Shown: piece by piece, positions 1 through 10,225 of the stretch
How the letters are laid out: each line of letters opens with the position of its first letter
Numbering within the stretch: the stretch's first letter is position 1
Assembly: GCF_003970795.1 (NCBI RefSeq)
Contig: NZ_RWKW01000001.1
Location: 19,770-83,769 of the forward strand
Direction: 5' to 3'
Length of the DNA stretch: 64,000 nt
Origin: Aquibium carbonis
GTDB taxonomy: Bacteria > Pseudomonadota > Alphaproteobacteria > Rhizobiales > Rhizobiaceae
Translations under genes and position numbers: made by a program
Notes under the pieces: generated by a model
Told to the model about the DNA's origin: nothing
Databases searched by the model: none
Seen by the model: the letters and a program-made list of their open reading frames with translations, nothing else

Positions 1-350
1 CGCAGCTCGCGCTCGAAGGCGCGCTGTTGAAGCGCGGCGCCTTTGCCGGCGCCGGCAAGGCGGAGCCCGCCGATCTGCTCTATGTGCGGCTGAAGCCGGA
101 CGGGCAGGTGGTGCCGGACTCGATCCTCGAATTCAAGCGCGAGATCCGCCTCGCATCGGACCTGTCGGAAGAGGCCTGGGCGCGGCTCGAAAAGCTGGTC
201 GCGCACTATCAGAAGCCGTCGACGGGCTACCTGTCGCGCGCGCTGCCCTTTCGCGAGGGCGACACCGACGGCGATTACGACCATCTCGCCCGCGTGCTGG
301 AATGGTCGGCGGGCGCCGACGAGGCCGGCGGCGGGGAGGGCGAGGCATGA
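1..350 (+). CDS. addB: AddB, 3' end only
   Basis: This is the C-terminal part of the nuclease/helicase-like subunit of the AddAB double-strand break repair complex; the frame is open from the first base of the window, so the gene begins upstream. The visible part holds the end of the RecB-like nuclease region, with a short motif reading YLSRALPF near the C-terminus. The stop codon overlaps the start codon of addA in an ATGA arrangement, as expected for co-translated partner subunits. The identification rests on the addA neighbour and on the general character of the tail, since the diagnostic nuclease motifs lie outside the window. Confidence 0.85.
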   Translation, partial: QLALEGALLKRGAFAGAGKAEPADLLYVRLKPDGQVVPDSILEFKREIRLASDLSEEAWARLEKLVAHYQKPSTGYLSRALPFREGDTDGDYDHLARVLEWSAGADEAGGGEGEA

Positions 351-3300
351 AGAAGCCTTTCTTCGTTCCCGAGGAAACGCAGCGCAGCCAGGCGCGCGCG
401 TCAGACCCGCAGACTTCCGCCTGGGTGTCGGCCAATGCCGGGTCCGGCAAGACGCACGTGCTGTCGCTGCGCGTCGTTCGGCTTTTGCTCGACGGCGCCG
501 ATCCCGCGCGTATCCTGTGTCTCACCTACACCAAGGCGGCCGCCGCCAACATGGCGACGCGGGTGTTTCGCGACCTTGGCCGCTGGGCGACGCTGGACGA
601 CGCGACGCTTTCGGCCGAGATCGAGAAGATCGAAGGCTCGCCCCCGTCGCGCGCCAAGCGGGAGCGCGCCCGCCGGCTCTTCGCCCGCGCACTGGAGACA
701 CCGGGCGGGCTGAAGATCCAGACCATCCACGCCTTTTGCGAGGCCGTGCTGCACCGCTTCCCGCTGGAGGCCAACATCGCCGGCCATTTCGAGATGCTCG
801 ATGGCCAGATGGAACAGGCGCTCGTTGCCGAGGCCCGCCGCGACTTGCTCTCGGGTGCATCCGAGGGGCGCGACGCCGTGCTTGCCGACGCCTTCGCCAT
901 GGTGCTGCAGGCAGGAGGGGAGGCGGGGCTCGACGCGCTGCTTTCGGAGATCGTCGGCAAGCGCGACAAGCTGCGCGCCTTCATCGATCATGTTGGCGGC
1001 GCGCCGTCGGGTTTCATTGACCTGTTCGAGGAGTTCGGATTTTCCGGCGACGAGACCGAGGCCGCCATCGCGTCCGCCGCCTGGCCCGACACCTGGTTCA
1101 CCGCTGCCCTCGCACGCTCTTTCGGCGAGCGCGCCAATGCCGCCGGCAAGGCAAAGGCGAGCGACTTCGCTGCCGAACTCGCGGCCGTCTGCGCCGAGCG
1201 CGAACCGGTGGCGGCGCTGCTCGCCGCACGCGACCTCTTCTTGAAGAAGGGCAAGCCCGACTGGGAACCGAAATCGGTCAAGCCGGTGCTGTCGAAAGGC
1301 GTCGCCGAACACTTCCCCGCTTTCGCCGGCGAACACGGCCGCGTCTGCGCGGCGCTTCTCGACGCCTGTGACCGGCTCGCCGCTTTCCGCATGCTGAAAG
1401 CCACGCGCGCCGCACTCACCATCGCCGAATGGCTGATCGCCCGCTACGAACGGCTGAAGAGCGCGCGGGGCTTCCTCGACTTCAACGACCTGATCACCCG
1501 TACGGTGCGGCTCCTGTCGCGCGCGGACGTCGGCCCGTGGATCCAGTACAAGCTCGACCAGGGCATCGACCATATCCTGGTCGACGAGGCGCAGGACACC
1601 AGCCCAGACCAGTGGCAGGTCGTGGCGCGGCTGGCGGAAGAGTTCTTCACCGGCCTTGGCGCGCGGGACAACACTCACCGCACCATCTTCGCGGTCGGTG
1701 ACGAGAAGCAGTCGATCTACTCCTTCCAGGGCGCCGAGCCCGAGGCTTTCGCCCGCCATGGCGACGTTTTCCGGCGGAAGGTGGACGCCGCCCAGGCCGG
1801 CTTCGCCCGCGTGAGGCTCACCCATTCCTTCCGCTCGACGGAAGACGTGCTCAGGGCGGTCGACATCGTCTTCGCCAGCGATGGCGCTCGCGCGGGGCTG
1901 ACCGTGGACCCAGAGGGCATCGAGCACAAGGCGATCCGCGCGGGAGACCCCGGTCTGGTCGAACTCTGGGATCAGATCGCGCCGGAAGCGGTCGAGGAGC
2001 CCGACGATTGGACCGAACCGGTCGACCACGCCTCCGCGCCCGCCGTTCGGCTGGCCGAGACCATCGCGCGCACCATCGACGGCTGGCTGAAGGCGGGCGA
2101 ACCGCTTCCTGGCAAGGATCGGCTGGTGCGGCCGGGCGACGTCCTGGTGCTGGTGCGCAAGCGCGACCGCTTCATCCATGCGCTCGCTCGTGGCCTGAAG
2201 AACCGGGGCATTCCGGTCGCGGGCGCCGACCGGCTGAACCTGCGCGCCCATATCGCCGTCAAGGATCTGATCGCGCTCGGTCGCTTCGTGCTCCAGCCGC
2301 ACGACGACCTGTCGCTGGCCGCCCTCTTGAAGAGCCCAATCTTCGGGCTGTCCGAAGCCGACCTGTTCGACATCGCCCACAAACGAGGCCGCGCATCGCT
2401 GTGGGACGTCCTGCTCGCCCGCTCGACTGACGATCCGCACTGGCAGCCTGTCGGGGAAGCCTTGAGGCGCTGGCGCGACGAGGCTGACGGCCGCCCGGTG
2501 TTCGAATTCTATTCCGCCATCCTCGGCCGCGACGGGGTGCGCCGCAAGATGATCGCGCGGCTTGGCCATGAGGCCGGCGAGATCCTCGACGAGTTCCTGG
2601 GCTTCTGCCTCGCCGCCGAGAAATCCGGGCTGGCCCGGCTCGAATCCTTCCTCGCCGCGCTGGAAAATGCCGGTCCCGACATCAAGCGAGAGATGGACCA
2701 GACGCGAAACGAGGTGCGCATCATGACGGTGCACGCCTCAAAGGGTCTGGAAGCGCCGTTGGTCTTCCTGGTCGACAATGGCAGCGCGCCCTTTTCCGAC
2801 ACGCACTTGCCGCGCCTGTTGCCCGTTTCCTCGACGAAGGGGCTGTGGCCAGGCGACGGCTATGTCTGGCGGGTTTCCGCCGACGTCCAGAACCGCGTCT
2901 CGCGCGGCATCGGCCAAACCATCGGCGAAAAGGCTCGGGAAGAATACCGCCGCCTGCTTTATGTCGGCATGACGCGAGCCGAGGACCGGCTGATCGTCTG
3001 CGGCTACCGCGGCGTGCGAGACCCGCAGGACGGCATCTGGCATCGCCTCGTCGAAGCCGGGTTTGCAACTGCGACGATCGAGGAGGTCCGGCATCCGCAA
3101 ACCGGGCTGCGGCTCCGCCGCTTCCGCATCACGCCCGACCGGCCGCTGCGGGCGGCCGAGACCCAGCAGCACGCCACATGCGAGCAAGACGCCCTGCCGC
3201 AGAGCTTCATGCAGAGGCTGCCGCGTTCGGGCGCTTTCCCGCGTCCGCTGGCGCCGTCGGGAGCCGGCGTGCTGATCGGCGAGGGTGAGGAGATCGCGCC

Positions 3301-3865
3301 TCTGTCGGCCTCGCCGGTTCTGTCGCCCGCATCAGGCCCCTCCTTCGCCGCCGCGCGCGGCACCGCCGTCCATCGCCTGCTGCAGAGCCTGCCCGATATT
3401 GCGCCGGCCGAGCGCGAGGCAGCGGCCCGCCGCTATCTCGATCGCGCCGGCCACGGCTGGAGCACGACCGAACGCGAGGCGCTGTGGCGCTCGGTCGAGT
3501 CGGTCTTGTCGCAGCCCGCCTACGCGCCGGTCTTTGCGCCAGGCTCGCGGGCCGAGGTCTCGGTCATGGGCACGCTGGAGGTCGCAGGCCGCCCCCGCGC
3601 CGTCTCGGGCAAGATCGATCGCCTGGCAGTAACGGACGAGGCGGTGCTGATCATCGACTACAAGACCAATCGCCCGCCGCCGGTCGACCTGAACGCCGTT
3701 CCCGAAATCTACGTCGCCCAACTGGCGCTCTACCGCGCGCTGCTCGCCCCGCTCTATCCGGGCCGGCGGGTCGAGGCGGCGTTGCTCTTCACCGAGGGGC
3801 CGCATCTCGTGGCGCTGCCCGATGCGCTGCTCGCCGCCACCCTTGTCCGACTCACGGCGGCGTGA
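347..3865 (+). CDS. addA: AddA, double-strand break repair helicase-nuclease
   Basis: This is the UvrD-family helicase plus RecB-family nuclease subunit of AddAB, which resects double-strand breaks for RecA loading and replaces RecBCD in alphaproteobacteria. The 1,172-residue product has a Walker A motif (AGSGKT) near residues 31-36, the DExx box [13 protein letters not shown] near 410-423, [13 protein letters not shown] near 450-462, the helicase motif [13 protein letters not shown] near 793, and the nuclease motif IDYKTNRP near 1101-1108. The ATG at 347 overlaps the addB stop; an in-frame alternative start at 302 lies inside addB and is unlikely. Length and motif order are complete for the family. 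Confidence 0.96.
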   Translation: MKKPFFVPEETQRSQARASDPQTSAWVSANAGSGKTHVLSLRVVRLLLDGADPARILCLTYTKAAAANMATRVFRDLGRWATLDDATLSAEIEKIEGSPPSRAKRERARRLFARALETPGGLKIQTIHAFCEAVLHRFPLEANIAGHFEMLDGQMEQALVAEARRDLLSGASEGRDAVLADAFAMVLQAGGEAGLDALLSEIVGKRDKLRAFIDHVGGAPSGFIDLFEEFGFSGDETEAAIASAAWPDTWFTAALARSFGERANAAGKAKASDFAAELAAVCAEREPVAALLAARDLFLKKGKPDWEPKSVKPVLSKGVAEHFPAFAGEHGRVCAALLDACDRLAAFRMLKATRAALTIAEWLIARYERLKSARGFLDFNDLITRTVRLLSRADVGPWIQYKLDQGIDHILVDEAQDTSPDQWQVVARLAEEFFTGLGARDNTHRTIFAVGDEKQSIYSFQGAEPEAFARHGDVFRRKVDAAQAGFARVRLTHSFRSTEDVLRAVDIVFASDGARAGLTVDPEGIEHKAIRAGDPGLVELWDQIAPEAVEEPDDWTEPVDHASAPAVRLAETIARTIDGWLKAGEPLPGKDRLVRPGDVLVLVRKRDRFIHALARGLKNRGIPVAGADRLNLRAHIAVKDLIALGRFVLQPHDDLSLAALLKSPIFGLSEADLFDIAHKRGRASLWDVLLARSTDDPHWQPVGEALRRWRDEADGRPVFEFYSAILGRDGVRRKMIARLGHEAGEILDEFLGFCLAAEKSGLARLESFLAALENAGPDIKREMDQTRNEVRIMTVHASKGLEAPLVFLVDNGSAPFSDTHLPRLLPVSSTKGLWPGDGYVWRVSADVQNRVSRGIGQTIGEKAREEYRRLLYVGMTRAEDRLIVCGYRGVRDPQDGIWHRLVEAGFATATIEEVRHPQTGLRLRRFRITPDRPLRAAETQQHATCEQDALPQSFMQRLPRSGAFPRPLAPSGAGVLIGEGEEIAPLSASPVLSPASGPSFAAARGTAVHRLLQSLPDIAPAEREAAARRYLDRAGHGWSTTEREALWRSVESVLSQPAYAPVFAPGSRAEVSVMGTLEVAGRPRAVSGKIDRLAVTDEAVLIIDYKTNRPPPVDLNAVPEIYVAQLALYRALLAPLYPGRRVEAALLFTEGPHLVALPDALLAATLVRLTAA

Positions 3866-3875
3866 CAAAACACGT

Positions 3876-3907
3876 CTTGAACACGGCCCGCCGGCCGACC
3901 ACATATG
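3876..3907 (+). promoter_or_regulatory. Candidate promoter for trxA
   Basis: CTTGAA at 3876-3881 and CATATG at 3902-3907 are spaced roughly as a sigma-70-type -35/-10 pair in the short gap between addA and trxA. The spacing is a little long (about 18-19 bases, depending on registration), so this is only a reasonable guess. An independent promoter would fit thioredoxin needing more expression than a repair helicase. Confidence 0.35.
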
Positions 3908-3968
3908 CGTGGAACGTAATCTGTTTTGGGCACGGCGGTCCGCCGCGACCCGCGCGAAGGAGACATGG

Positions 3969-4289
3969 ATGTCCACCGTCAAAGCCGACAAGAATACCTT
4001 CCAGGCCGAAGTGCTCGACGCCGCCGAGCCGGTGGTCGTCGATTTCTGGGCCGAGTGGTGCGGTCCTTGCAAGATGATCGGCCCTTCGCTCGAGGAAATT
4101 TCCGACGAGATGGCCGGCAAGGTGAAGATCGCCAAGGTCAACATCGATGAGAACCCCGAGATCGCCGCCCAGTACGGCATCCGCTCGATTCCCACGCTGA
4201 TGCTTTTCAAGGGCGGCCAGGTCGCCGACATGAAGGTCGGCGCGTCGCCCAAGACCGCGCTCTCGGCCTGGATCAGCGGCAACGTCTGA
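3969..4289 (+). CDS. trxA: Thioredoxin
   Basis: This small cytoplasmic disulfide reductase keeps protein thiols reduced and supplies electrons to ribonucleotide reductase, peroxiredoxins and APS reductase. The 106-residue product carries the canonical active site WCGPC at residues 30-34 and the cis-proline segment SIPTLMLF further on. The start was set at the ATG at 3969, which has an AAGGAG ribosome-binding site at 3957-3962; a longer reading begins inside addA and adds a non-thioredoxin tail. It follows addA in the same direction and is closed by a clear terminator at 4314-4339. The assimilatory reductases it could serve are encoded at 44-47 kb. Confidence 0.96.
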   Translation: MSTVKADKNTFQAEVLDAAEPVVVDFWAEWCGPCKMIGPSLEEISDEMAGKVKIAKVNIDENPEIAAQYGIRSIPTLMLFKGGQVADMKVGASPKTALSAWISGNV

Positions 4290-4313
4290 TCGTCCGACGA
4301 CCCGCATCGAACG

Positions 4314-4339
4314 AGCCCGGCCCCCGCGCCGGGCTTTTT
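4314..4339 (+). terminator. Rho-independent terminator after trxA
   Basis: GCCCGG at 4315-4320 pairs with CCGGGC at 4329-4334 around an 8-base loop, followed directly by five T at 4335-4339. It lies 25 bases after the trxA stop. Confidence 0.85.
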
Positions 4340-4449
4340 CGTGGAAGGTGTGACTTCTGCATACAACTGAAAGTCCGCGTCGAGCGCCGACATTTCACTG
4401 TCGTTGCATCCTCGCTTCTCCCCAAACCCGAATCGTCTATCCTACGCCC

Positions 4450-5217
4450 ATGCTGCCAGGCTTCCTCAAGCGTCCCGTCCGCCTTCCGCCGCCGTCCAGC
4501 GAGCCAGAGGATCGGACCCATGTCGTCGCCGGCCGCGAACTGCCGCTGCGCGTCGTCGAGAATGCCCGCGCCAAGCGGCTGACACTCAGGATCGACGCCG
4601 GCGGGCGCGGCTTGCGCGTCACGGTCCCCCCCGGCTTGCCGGAGCGCGAGGTCGATCGCTTCCTCGACCGGCACCATGGCTGGCTGGAGGAGAAGCTCGG
4701 CAAACTGCCCGACCGGCCCCAGCTTCGCCCCGGTGCGAAACTGCCGCTGCGCGGCGTGCCGCATCTGATCGTGCACGAGCCGTCCGCGCGGGGTAGCGTG
4801 GCTGTGGACAGCGTCGACGGCGCGCCCGCCCTTGTCGTCCATGGCGACCGCGCCCACTTGCCGCGCCGCCTCGCCGACTTTCTCAAGCGCGAAGCAAAGC
4901 GCGACATCGAGCCGCTGGTGGCGAAGCACTCGGCCGCCGTCGGCCGCAAGGCCAAGGCCGTCCGCTTCAAGGACACGACCAGCCGCTGGGGCTCGTGCTC
5001 GTCGGACGGCAACCTCTCCTTCTCCTGGCGCATCATGATGGCCCCGCCGGTGGTGATCGACTACCTCATCGCCCATGAGGTCGCGCATCTGAAGGAAATG
5101 AACCACGGCCCGAAATTCTGGAAGCTCTGCCGCCAGCTGAGCCCCCGCACCGACGAGGCAAAGGCCTGGCTCAAGCGCAACGGCGCGGCGCTGCACGCGA
5201 TCGGGTTCGGGGGATAA
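4450..5217 (+). CDS. M48-type zinc metallopeptidase (YgjP/DUF45 family)
   Basis: This is a 255-residue protein of the YgjP-like metallopeptidase family. The zinc-binding motif HEVAHL lies near residues 209-214, followed by NHGPKFW, and the conserved segment TSRWGSCS lies near 175-185; this is the usual architecture of these WLM/SprT-like proteases. There is no signal peptide or membrane segment, so it is probably cytoplasmic. The physiological substrate of this family in alphaproteobacteria is not known to me. It sits alone between the trxA terminator and trpF, transcribed in the same direction. Confidence 0.88.
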   Translation: MLPGFLKRPVRLPPPSSEPEDRTHVVAGRELPLRVVENARAKRLTLRIDAGGRGLRVTVPPGLPEREVDRFLDRHHGWLEEKLGKLPDRPQLRPGAKLPLRGVPHLIVHEPSARGSVAVDSVDGAPALVVHGDRAHLPRRLADFLKREAKRDIEPLVAKHSAAVGRKAKAVRFKDTTSRWGSCSSDGNLSFSWRIMMAPPVVIDYLIAHEVAHLKEMNHGPKFWKLCRQLSPRTDEAKAWLKRNGAALHAIGFGG

Positions 5218-5270
5218 CCTGCCATTCCCGCCAGTCGACATTTCCGCCACAGATCGGTAGATCCTCGGCC

Positions 5271-5912
5271 ATGCCCCTCGACATAAAGATCTGCGGCCTT
5301 TCCACGCCCGACACGCTCGCCGCCGCGCTCGACGGCGGGGCCTCGCATGTCGGCTTCATCTTCTTCGCCAAGAGCCCGCGCAACCTGATGCCCGCCGAAG
5401 CCGGCCGCCTGCGCCAGGCGGCGCAGGGGAGGGCGCAGGCGGTCGCCGTCACGGTCGATGCCGACGACGCCGCGCTCGACGCCATCGTCGCCGACATGGC
5501 CCCCGACATGCTGCAGCTGCATGGCAGGGAGACGCCCGCGCGCGTGGCCGAGGTCAAGGCGCGGCATGGCCTGCCGGTGATGAAGGCGTTTTCGATTGCC
5601 GAGAAGGCCGACCTGGAGAAGGTCGCGCCGTTTCGCGGCGTCGCCGACAAATTCCTGTTCGATGCCAAGCCGCCGAAGGGCGCCGAGCTTCCCGGCGGCA
5701 ACGGTGTTTCCTTCGACTGGACGGTGCTTGCCGGGCTCGACCCGGCGATCGACTACATGCTGTCGGGCGGGCTGACGCCGCAAAACGTCGCCGAGGCGAT
5801 CCGCCTCGTCGCGCCGCCAGGGCTCGACGTCTCGTCGGGCGTCGAAAGCGCGCCGGGGGTGAAGGATATCGGGCTGATCGCTGAATTCTTCCGCGCGGTG
5901 CGCGGCGCCTGA
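5271..5912 (+). CDS. trpF: Phosphoribosylanthranilate isomerase
   Basis: TrpF converts N-(5-phosphoribosyl)anthranilate to the carboxyphenylamino-deoxyribulose phosphate, the third step of tryptophan synthesis. The 213-residue TIM barrel starts with the family signature [13 protein letters not shown], whose cysteine is the catalytic base, and contains SGGLTPQNV and [12 protein letters not shown] near the C-terminus, which form the phosphate-binding loops. It heads the order trpF-trpB-(glycosyltransferase)-trpA, the usual alphaproteobacterial arrangement with trpE/G/D/C elsewhere. The length is normal. Confidence 0.96.
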   Translation: MPLDIKICGLSTPDTLAAALDGGASHVGFIFFAKSPRNLMPAEAGRLRQAAQGRAQAVAVTVDADDAALDAIVADMAPDMLQLHGRETPARVAEVKARHGLPVMKAFSIAEKADLEKVAPFRGVADKFLFDAKPPKGAELPGGNGVSFDWTVLAGLDPAIDYMLSGGLTPQNVAEAIRLVAPPGLDVSSGVESAPGVKDIGLIAEFFRAVRGA

Positions 5913-6001
5913 GCGCTTCCCCGTTGCCTTTCGGCCCAACGACGCGATATGCGAGACCCAATGAAGGCCGTCGGCAGGATCCGACAGGCGAGGAGAGCGC
6001 A

Positions 6002-7222
6002 ATGAACCAGCCGGTCGCACCCAATTCCTTCCGCACGGGACCCGACGAGCAGGGCATGTTCGGCATCTTCGGCGGACGCTTCGTCGCCGAGACGCTGATG
6101 CCGCTGATCCTCGACCTGGAAAAGCACTGGACCGAGGCGCGCAACGATCCGGCCTTCAAGGCCGAGCTGGACAACCTGAACACGCACTACACCGGCCGTC
6201 CGTCGCCGCTCTATTTCGCCGAGCGCCTGACCGAGCATCTCGGCGGCGCGAAGATCTACTTCAAGCGCGACGAGCTGAACCACACCGGTTCGCACAAGAT
6301 CAACAATTGCCTCGGCCAGATCCTGCTCGCCCGGCGCATGGGCAAGAAGCGCATCATCGCCGAGACGGGCGCCGGCCAGCACGGGGTGGCCTCCGCCACC
6401 GTGGCCGCGCGCTTCGGCCTGCCCTGCATCGTCTACATGGGCGCGACAGACGTGCAGCGCCAGGCGCCCAACGTCTTCCGCATGAAGCTGCTCGGCGCAG
6501 AGGTCCGTCCGGTCACCTCCGGCCACGGCACGCTGAAGGACGCCATGAACGAGGCCCTGCGCGACTGGGTCACCAATGTCGACGACACGTATTACATCAT
6601 CGGCACCGCCGCCGGCCCGCACCCCTATCCGGAGCTGGTGCGCGAGTTCCAGTCGGTCATCGGCCGCGAGACCAAGGAGCAGATGCTGGCTGTGGAAGGG
6701 CGCCTGCCCGACATGCTGGTGGCCGCCGTCGGTGGCGGGTCGAACGCGATCGGCCTGTTCCACCCCTTCCTGGACGACAAGGACGTGCGGATCGTCGGCG
6801 TCGAAGCCGGCGGCAAGGGCCTGTCGGGCGAGGAGCACTGCGCCTCTCTGACGGCCGGCTCGCCCGGTGTGCTGCACGGTAACCGCACCTACCTGCTGCA
6901 GAACGAGGACGGCCAGATCAAGGACGGTCACTCGATCTCGGCCGGACTGGACTATCCCGGCATTGGCCCCGAGCACTCCTGGCTGAAGGATTCGGGCCGC
7001 GTCGAGTATGTGCCGATCATGGACCAGGAGGCGCTGGAGGCGTTCCAGATGCTGACGAAGCTGGAGGGCATCATCCCGGCGCTTGAGCCCTCGCACGCGC
7101 TGGCGGAGGTGATCAAGCGCGCGCCCAAGATGGACAAGGACCAGATCATCGTGATGAACCTCTGCGGCCGCGGCGACAAGGACATCTTCACGGTCGGCAA
7201 GATCCTCGGCGTGGAGCTCTGA
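6002..7222 (+). CDS. trpB: Tryptophan synthase beta subunit
   Basis: TrpB is the PLP enzyme that condenses indole with serine in the alpha2beta2 tryptophan synthase. The 406-residue product has the PLP lysine in [10 protein letters not shown] (about K99) and the glycine-rich phosphate-binding loop [11 protein letters not shown]. The start was placed at the ATG at 6002, just after GAGGAGAGC; the longer open frame from 5924 adds a tail that does not belong to the family. It is 89 bases after trpF. Its usual partner trpA does not follow directly: a glycosyltransferase gene begins 17 bases after its stop. Confidence 0.97.
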   Translation: MNQPVAPNSFRTGPDEQGMFGIFGGRFVAETLMPLILDLEKHWTEARNDPAFKAELDNLNTHYTGRPSPLYFAERLTEHLGGAKIYFKRDELNHTGSHKINNCLGQILLARRMGKKRIIAETGAGQHGVASATVAARFGLPCIVYMGATDVQRQAPNVFRMKLLGAEVRPVTSGHGTLKDAMNEALRDWVTNVDDTYYIIGTAAGPHPYPELVREFQSVIGRETKEQMLAVEGRLPDMLVAAVGGGSNAIGLFHPFLDDKDVRIVGVEAGGKGLSGEEHCASLTAGSPGVLHGNRTYLLQNEDGQIKDGHSISAGLDYPGIGPEHSWLKDSGRVEYVPIMDQEALEAFQMLTKLEGIIPALEPSHALAEVIKRAPKMDKDQIIVMNLCGRGDKDIFTVGKILGVEL

Positions 7223-7239
7223 CCAGGAGGCGCGACTTC

Positions 7240-8076
7240 ATGTTGTCGGCGTATGTTCTGACCAGGAACAGCGAACGACTGCTGGAAAAAGTTCTCCGGC
7301 CGCTACTGGCCGTAGCGGACGAAGTGCTGGTTCTCGACAGCGGCAGCACGGACCGCACGCTCGATATCGCGCGCGGCCTGGGTTGCCGGATCGAGCAATC
7401 GACCTTCGAGGGGTACGGCGCCCAGCGCCAGAAGGCCCAGTGGCTCTGCTCCCACGACCACGTTCTTTTCGTCGATAGCGACGAGATCATGAGCGAGGCT
7501 CTGGTCGAAGCGGTGCGAAGCCTCAAGGCCTCCGGTTTTCCCGAGGACGCCTATGCCTTCCGGCGCGAATGGATCGTCCTTGGCCGGCCGGTTCGCGCCT
7601 TCTATCCGGTCAAGAGCCCGGATTTTCCCATCCGTCTCCTCAATCGCACCCGGAGCAGCTTCGCGTCGGCGCGGGTCATTCACGAGCGGCCGAGCGGACA
7701 GCGTTCGGTCGCCGTCTTGGACGGACCGCTGTTTCACGACACGTTCCACAGCCCGGAAGAATTCAGCCGGAAGCTCGACAGCTACTCCCGCTTCGGCGGA
7801 CAGGACCTTCTCGAACGCGGGCGGTCTGCGAAGCCAGCTCCCGTCGCAGCCGTCGGAGCCTTGATCGCCTTCGTGAGATGGTATGTCGCCACGGGCAGCT
7901 GGCGGGACGGGAAAGTAGGGTTGATGGCCGGCGTCTTTGCCTGTCGCTACACCTATCGCAAGCATGTCCATGCCCGGCGCCTCGCGCGCGGGACAGACCA
8001 GTCCGGGCCGGTCGAACCCACGCCGGAACCCGTCGTTCCGCGCCGGCCGGCCGGTCTCGATTCTCGGACGGGCTGA
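7240..8076 (+). CDS. Family 2 glycosyltransferase, inserted between trpB and trpA
   Basis: This 278-residue protein belongs to the WaaE/KdtX-like branch of GT2 enzymes, which add a sugar (often glucose or another hexose) to lipopolysaccharide core or related surface glycans. It opens with a GT-A nucleotide-sugar fold ([13 protein letters not shown], then [16 protein letters not shown]) and has the metal-binding DxD-like stretch VDSDE near residue 85. The C-terminal 40 residues are Arg- and Pro-rich. An AGGAGG-type site precedes the ATG. The acceptor cannot be told from sequence. Its place inside the trp block is unusual; transcriptionally it should follow trpB. Confidence 0.85.
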   Translation: MLSAYVLTRNSERLLEKVLRPLLAVADEVLVLDSGSTDRTLDIARGLGCRIEQSTFEGYGAQRQKAQWLCSHDHVLFVDSDEIMSEALVEAVRSLKASGFPEDAYAFRREWIVLGRPVRAFYPVKSPDFPIRLLNRTRSSFASARVIHERPSGQRSVAVLDGPLFHDTFHSPEEFSRKLDSYSRFGGQDLLERGRSAKPAPVAAVGALIAFVRWYVATGSWRDGKVGLMAGVFACRYTYRKHVHARRLARGTDQSGPVEPTPEPVVPRRPAGLDSRTG

Positions 8077-8339
8077 CGCCGGCCAACCGCGGCTTCGACT
8101 GCCGGGTCCGCAGACGGCGTAGCTGGTGTCCACGGATGCACGGCGCGCGGGCCGTCCTATGGCAAATCTCGCTCCAAACCCGTATATCGGTCACCCGAAG
8201 GAGAACGACGCCCGGAATTTCCGCTTCCAGCAAGGCCGTTTTCGGCTATGACCGGATCGTCGAGGACAAGATCGATACCGCGCGTCTCCGATCGACGCGC
8301 AGACAATCGCCGAGCCGTGAGGGACGAGTAGCAAGCCGC

Positions 8340-9182
8340 ATGACCAACACCCGCATCGACCGCCGCATGGCCAAGCTCAAGGCCGAAGGCCGGCCCGCCC
8401 TCGTCACCTATTTCATGGGCGGCGATCCGGACTACGACACCTCGTTGTCGATCATGAAGGCGTTGCCCAAGGCCGGCAGCGACGTCATCGAGCTCGGCAT
8501 GCCGTTTTCCGACCCCATGGCCGACGGCCCGGCCATCCAGGCCGCAGGCCTGCGCGCGCTGAAAGCGGGTCAGACGCTGAAGAAGACGCTCGCCATGGCG
8601 GCCGACTTCCGCAAGTCCGACGACGAGACGCCGATCGTCATGATGGGCTATTACAATCCCATCTACATCTACGGCGTCGAGCGCTTCCTGGCGGATGCCA
8701 TCCAGTCGGGTATCGACGGGTTGATCGTGGTCGATCTTCCGCCTGAGATGGACGACGAGCTCTGCATCCCCGCCGTGCGTGCGGGCATCAACTTCATTCG
8801 CCTCGCCACGCCCACCACCGACGACAAGAGGCTGCCCAAGGTGCTCGAGAACACCTCCGGCTTCGTCTACTATGTCTCGATGACCGGTATCACCGGCTCG
8901 GCGCTCGCGGATACGGGGAAGGTCGGCGACGCGGTTCGCCGAATTAAAGGCCACACCCACCTGCCGGTCTGCGTCGGTTTTGGCGTGAAGACTGCAGAGC
9001 AGGCGCGCGCCATCGGGGCGTCGGCCGACGGCGTCGTGGTCGGTACCGCGATCGTCAATGCCGTCGCCAACGTCCTCGGCCCCAACGGCGAAATGACCGC
9101 CGATCCGGCTGAGGCCGTCGCCACGCTCGTGTCCGGCCTCGCGCAGGGTGTGCGCCAGGCCCGCCTTGCTGCCGCCGAATAA
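8340..9182 (+). CDS. trpA: Tryptophan synthase alpha subunit
   Basis: TrpA cleaves indole-3-glycerol phosphate and passes indole through a tunnel to TrpB. The 280-residue product has the catalytic glutamate in [16 protein letters not shown] (about E51) and the phosphate-binding segments [11 protein letters not shown] and [11 protein letters not shown]. The ATG at 8340 gives the family N-terminus ([10 protein letters not shown]); the frame stays open for another 770 bases upstream through the glycosyltransferase gene, which is a GC-rich shadow. A gap of 263 bases separates it from the glycosyltransferase, so it may have its own promoter, although I see no convincing one. Confidence 0.96.
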   Translation: MTNTRIDRRMAKLKAEGRPALVTYFMGGDPDYDTSLSIMKALPKAGSDVIELGMPFSDPMADGPAIQAAGLRALKAGQTLKKTLAMAADFRKSDDETPIVMMGYYNPIYIYGVERFLADAIQSGIDGLIVVDLPPEMDDELCIPAVRAGINFIRLATPTTDDKRLPKVLENTSGFVYYVSMTGITGSALADTGKVGDAVRRIKGHTHLPVCVGFGVKTAEQARAIGASADGVVVGTAIVNAVANVLGPNGEMTADPAEAVATLVSGLAQGVRQARLAAAE

Positions 9183-9239
9183 TCGTCCCATCTAGGGAAC
9201 ACGGGCCGCGCGGATGGCCCCGCGGAAGGAGACCTTTCG

Positions 9240-10166
9240 ATGAACTGGATCACGAACTACGTTCGCCCCAAGATCAATTCCATGCTCGGCCGGCGCGACA
9301 TGCCGGAAAACCTCTGGATCAAATGTCCCGAAACCGGCGAGATGGTGTTCCACAAGGATCTCGAGGAGAACCAGTGGGTCATCCCGGCATCCGGCCATCA
9401 CATGCGGATCTCCGGCAAGGACCGGCTGCGCTTCTTTTTCGATGACGGCCGCTACGAGCTTCTGGAAAACCCGAAGGTCGCGATCGATCCGCTGAAGTTC
9501 CGTGACGAGAAGCGCTACACCGACCGCCTGCGCGATGCGCGCACCAAGACCGGCATGGAGGACGCTATCCTCAACGCCGTCGGCACCATCGATGGTCTCG
9601 AAGTGGTGGCCACCGTGCAGGACTTCGCCTTCATGGGCGGTTCGCTGGGGCTCGCCGCGGGCGAGGCGATCGTGCACGGCTTCGAAGTGGCATTGAAGCG
9701 GCGGCTTCCGCTCGTGCTGTTTGCGGCCTCCGGCGGCGCGCGCATGCAGGAAGGCATCCTGTCGCTGATGCAATTGCCGCGCACCACGGTTGGTGTCGAC
9801 CGCCTGAAGGAGGCCGGCCTGCCCTATTTCGTCGTGCTCACCAACCCCACCACCGGCGGCGTGACGGCGTCCTATGCCATGCTGGGCGACGTCCACATTG
9901 CCGAGCCGGGCGCGCTGATCGGCTTTGCCGGGCCGCGCGTCATCGAGCAGACGATCCGCGAAAAGCTGCCCGAAGGCTTCCAGCGCGCCGAGTATCTGAT
10001 GGAGCACGGCATGGTCGACATGGTCGTGCCACGCACGGAGCTCAAGGCGACGATAGCCCGTCTTTTGAAGATCTTCCTCAACATCCCGTTGCCGGTTCTC
10101 GTCGCGGCGCAAACGGATACGCCCGAGACGCAGGCCGAAGAGGCCGAATCGCACCAGCCGGCGTAA
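9240..10166 (+). CDS. accD: Acetyl-CoA carboxylase carboxyltransferase, beta subunit
   Basis: AccD pairs with AccA to move CO2 from carboxybiotin to acetyl-CoA, the first committed step of fatty acid synthesis. The 308-residue crotonase-fold domain is intact ([24 protein letters not shown], and [16 protein letters not shown]). The N-terminal region is odd: where the E. coli enzyme has a four-cysteine zinc ribbon, this one keeps only C29 in IKCPETGE, and the second pair reads VIPASGHHM. As I recall, related Rhizobiales share this change. It lies between trpA and folC, the standard alphaproteobacterial order. Confidence 0.96.
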   Translation: MNWITNYVRPKINSMLGRRDMPENLWIKCPETGEMVFHKDLEENQWVIPASGHHMRISGKDRLRFFFDDGRYELLENPKVAIDPLKFRDEKRYTDRLRDARTKTGMEDAILNAVGTIDGLEVVATVQDFAFMGGSLGLAAGEAIVHGFEVALKRRLPLVLFAASGGARMQEGILSLMQLPRTTVGVDRLKEAGLPYFVVLTNPTTGGVTASYAMLGDVHIAEPGALIGFAGPRVIEQTIREKLPEGFQRAEYLMEHGMVDMVVPRTELKATIARLLKIFLNIPLPVLVAAQTDTPETQAEEAESHQPA

Positions 10167-10225
10167 GCACCGGGTGGTTTGATACCGGGCAGGAGCCGTG
10201 CATCGGGCGGCGCGAGGGAAGATTT

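Noticed and set aside
401..2734. A 777-codon open frame on the minus strand opposite addA
   Set aside because: It is a GC-rich antisense shadow of addA; its translation is low-complexity Arg/Gly/Asp-rich sequence without domain signals.
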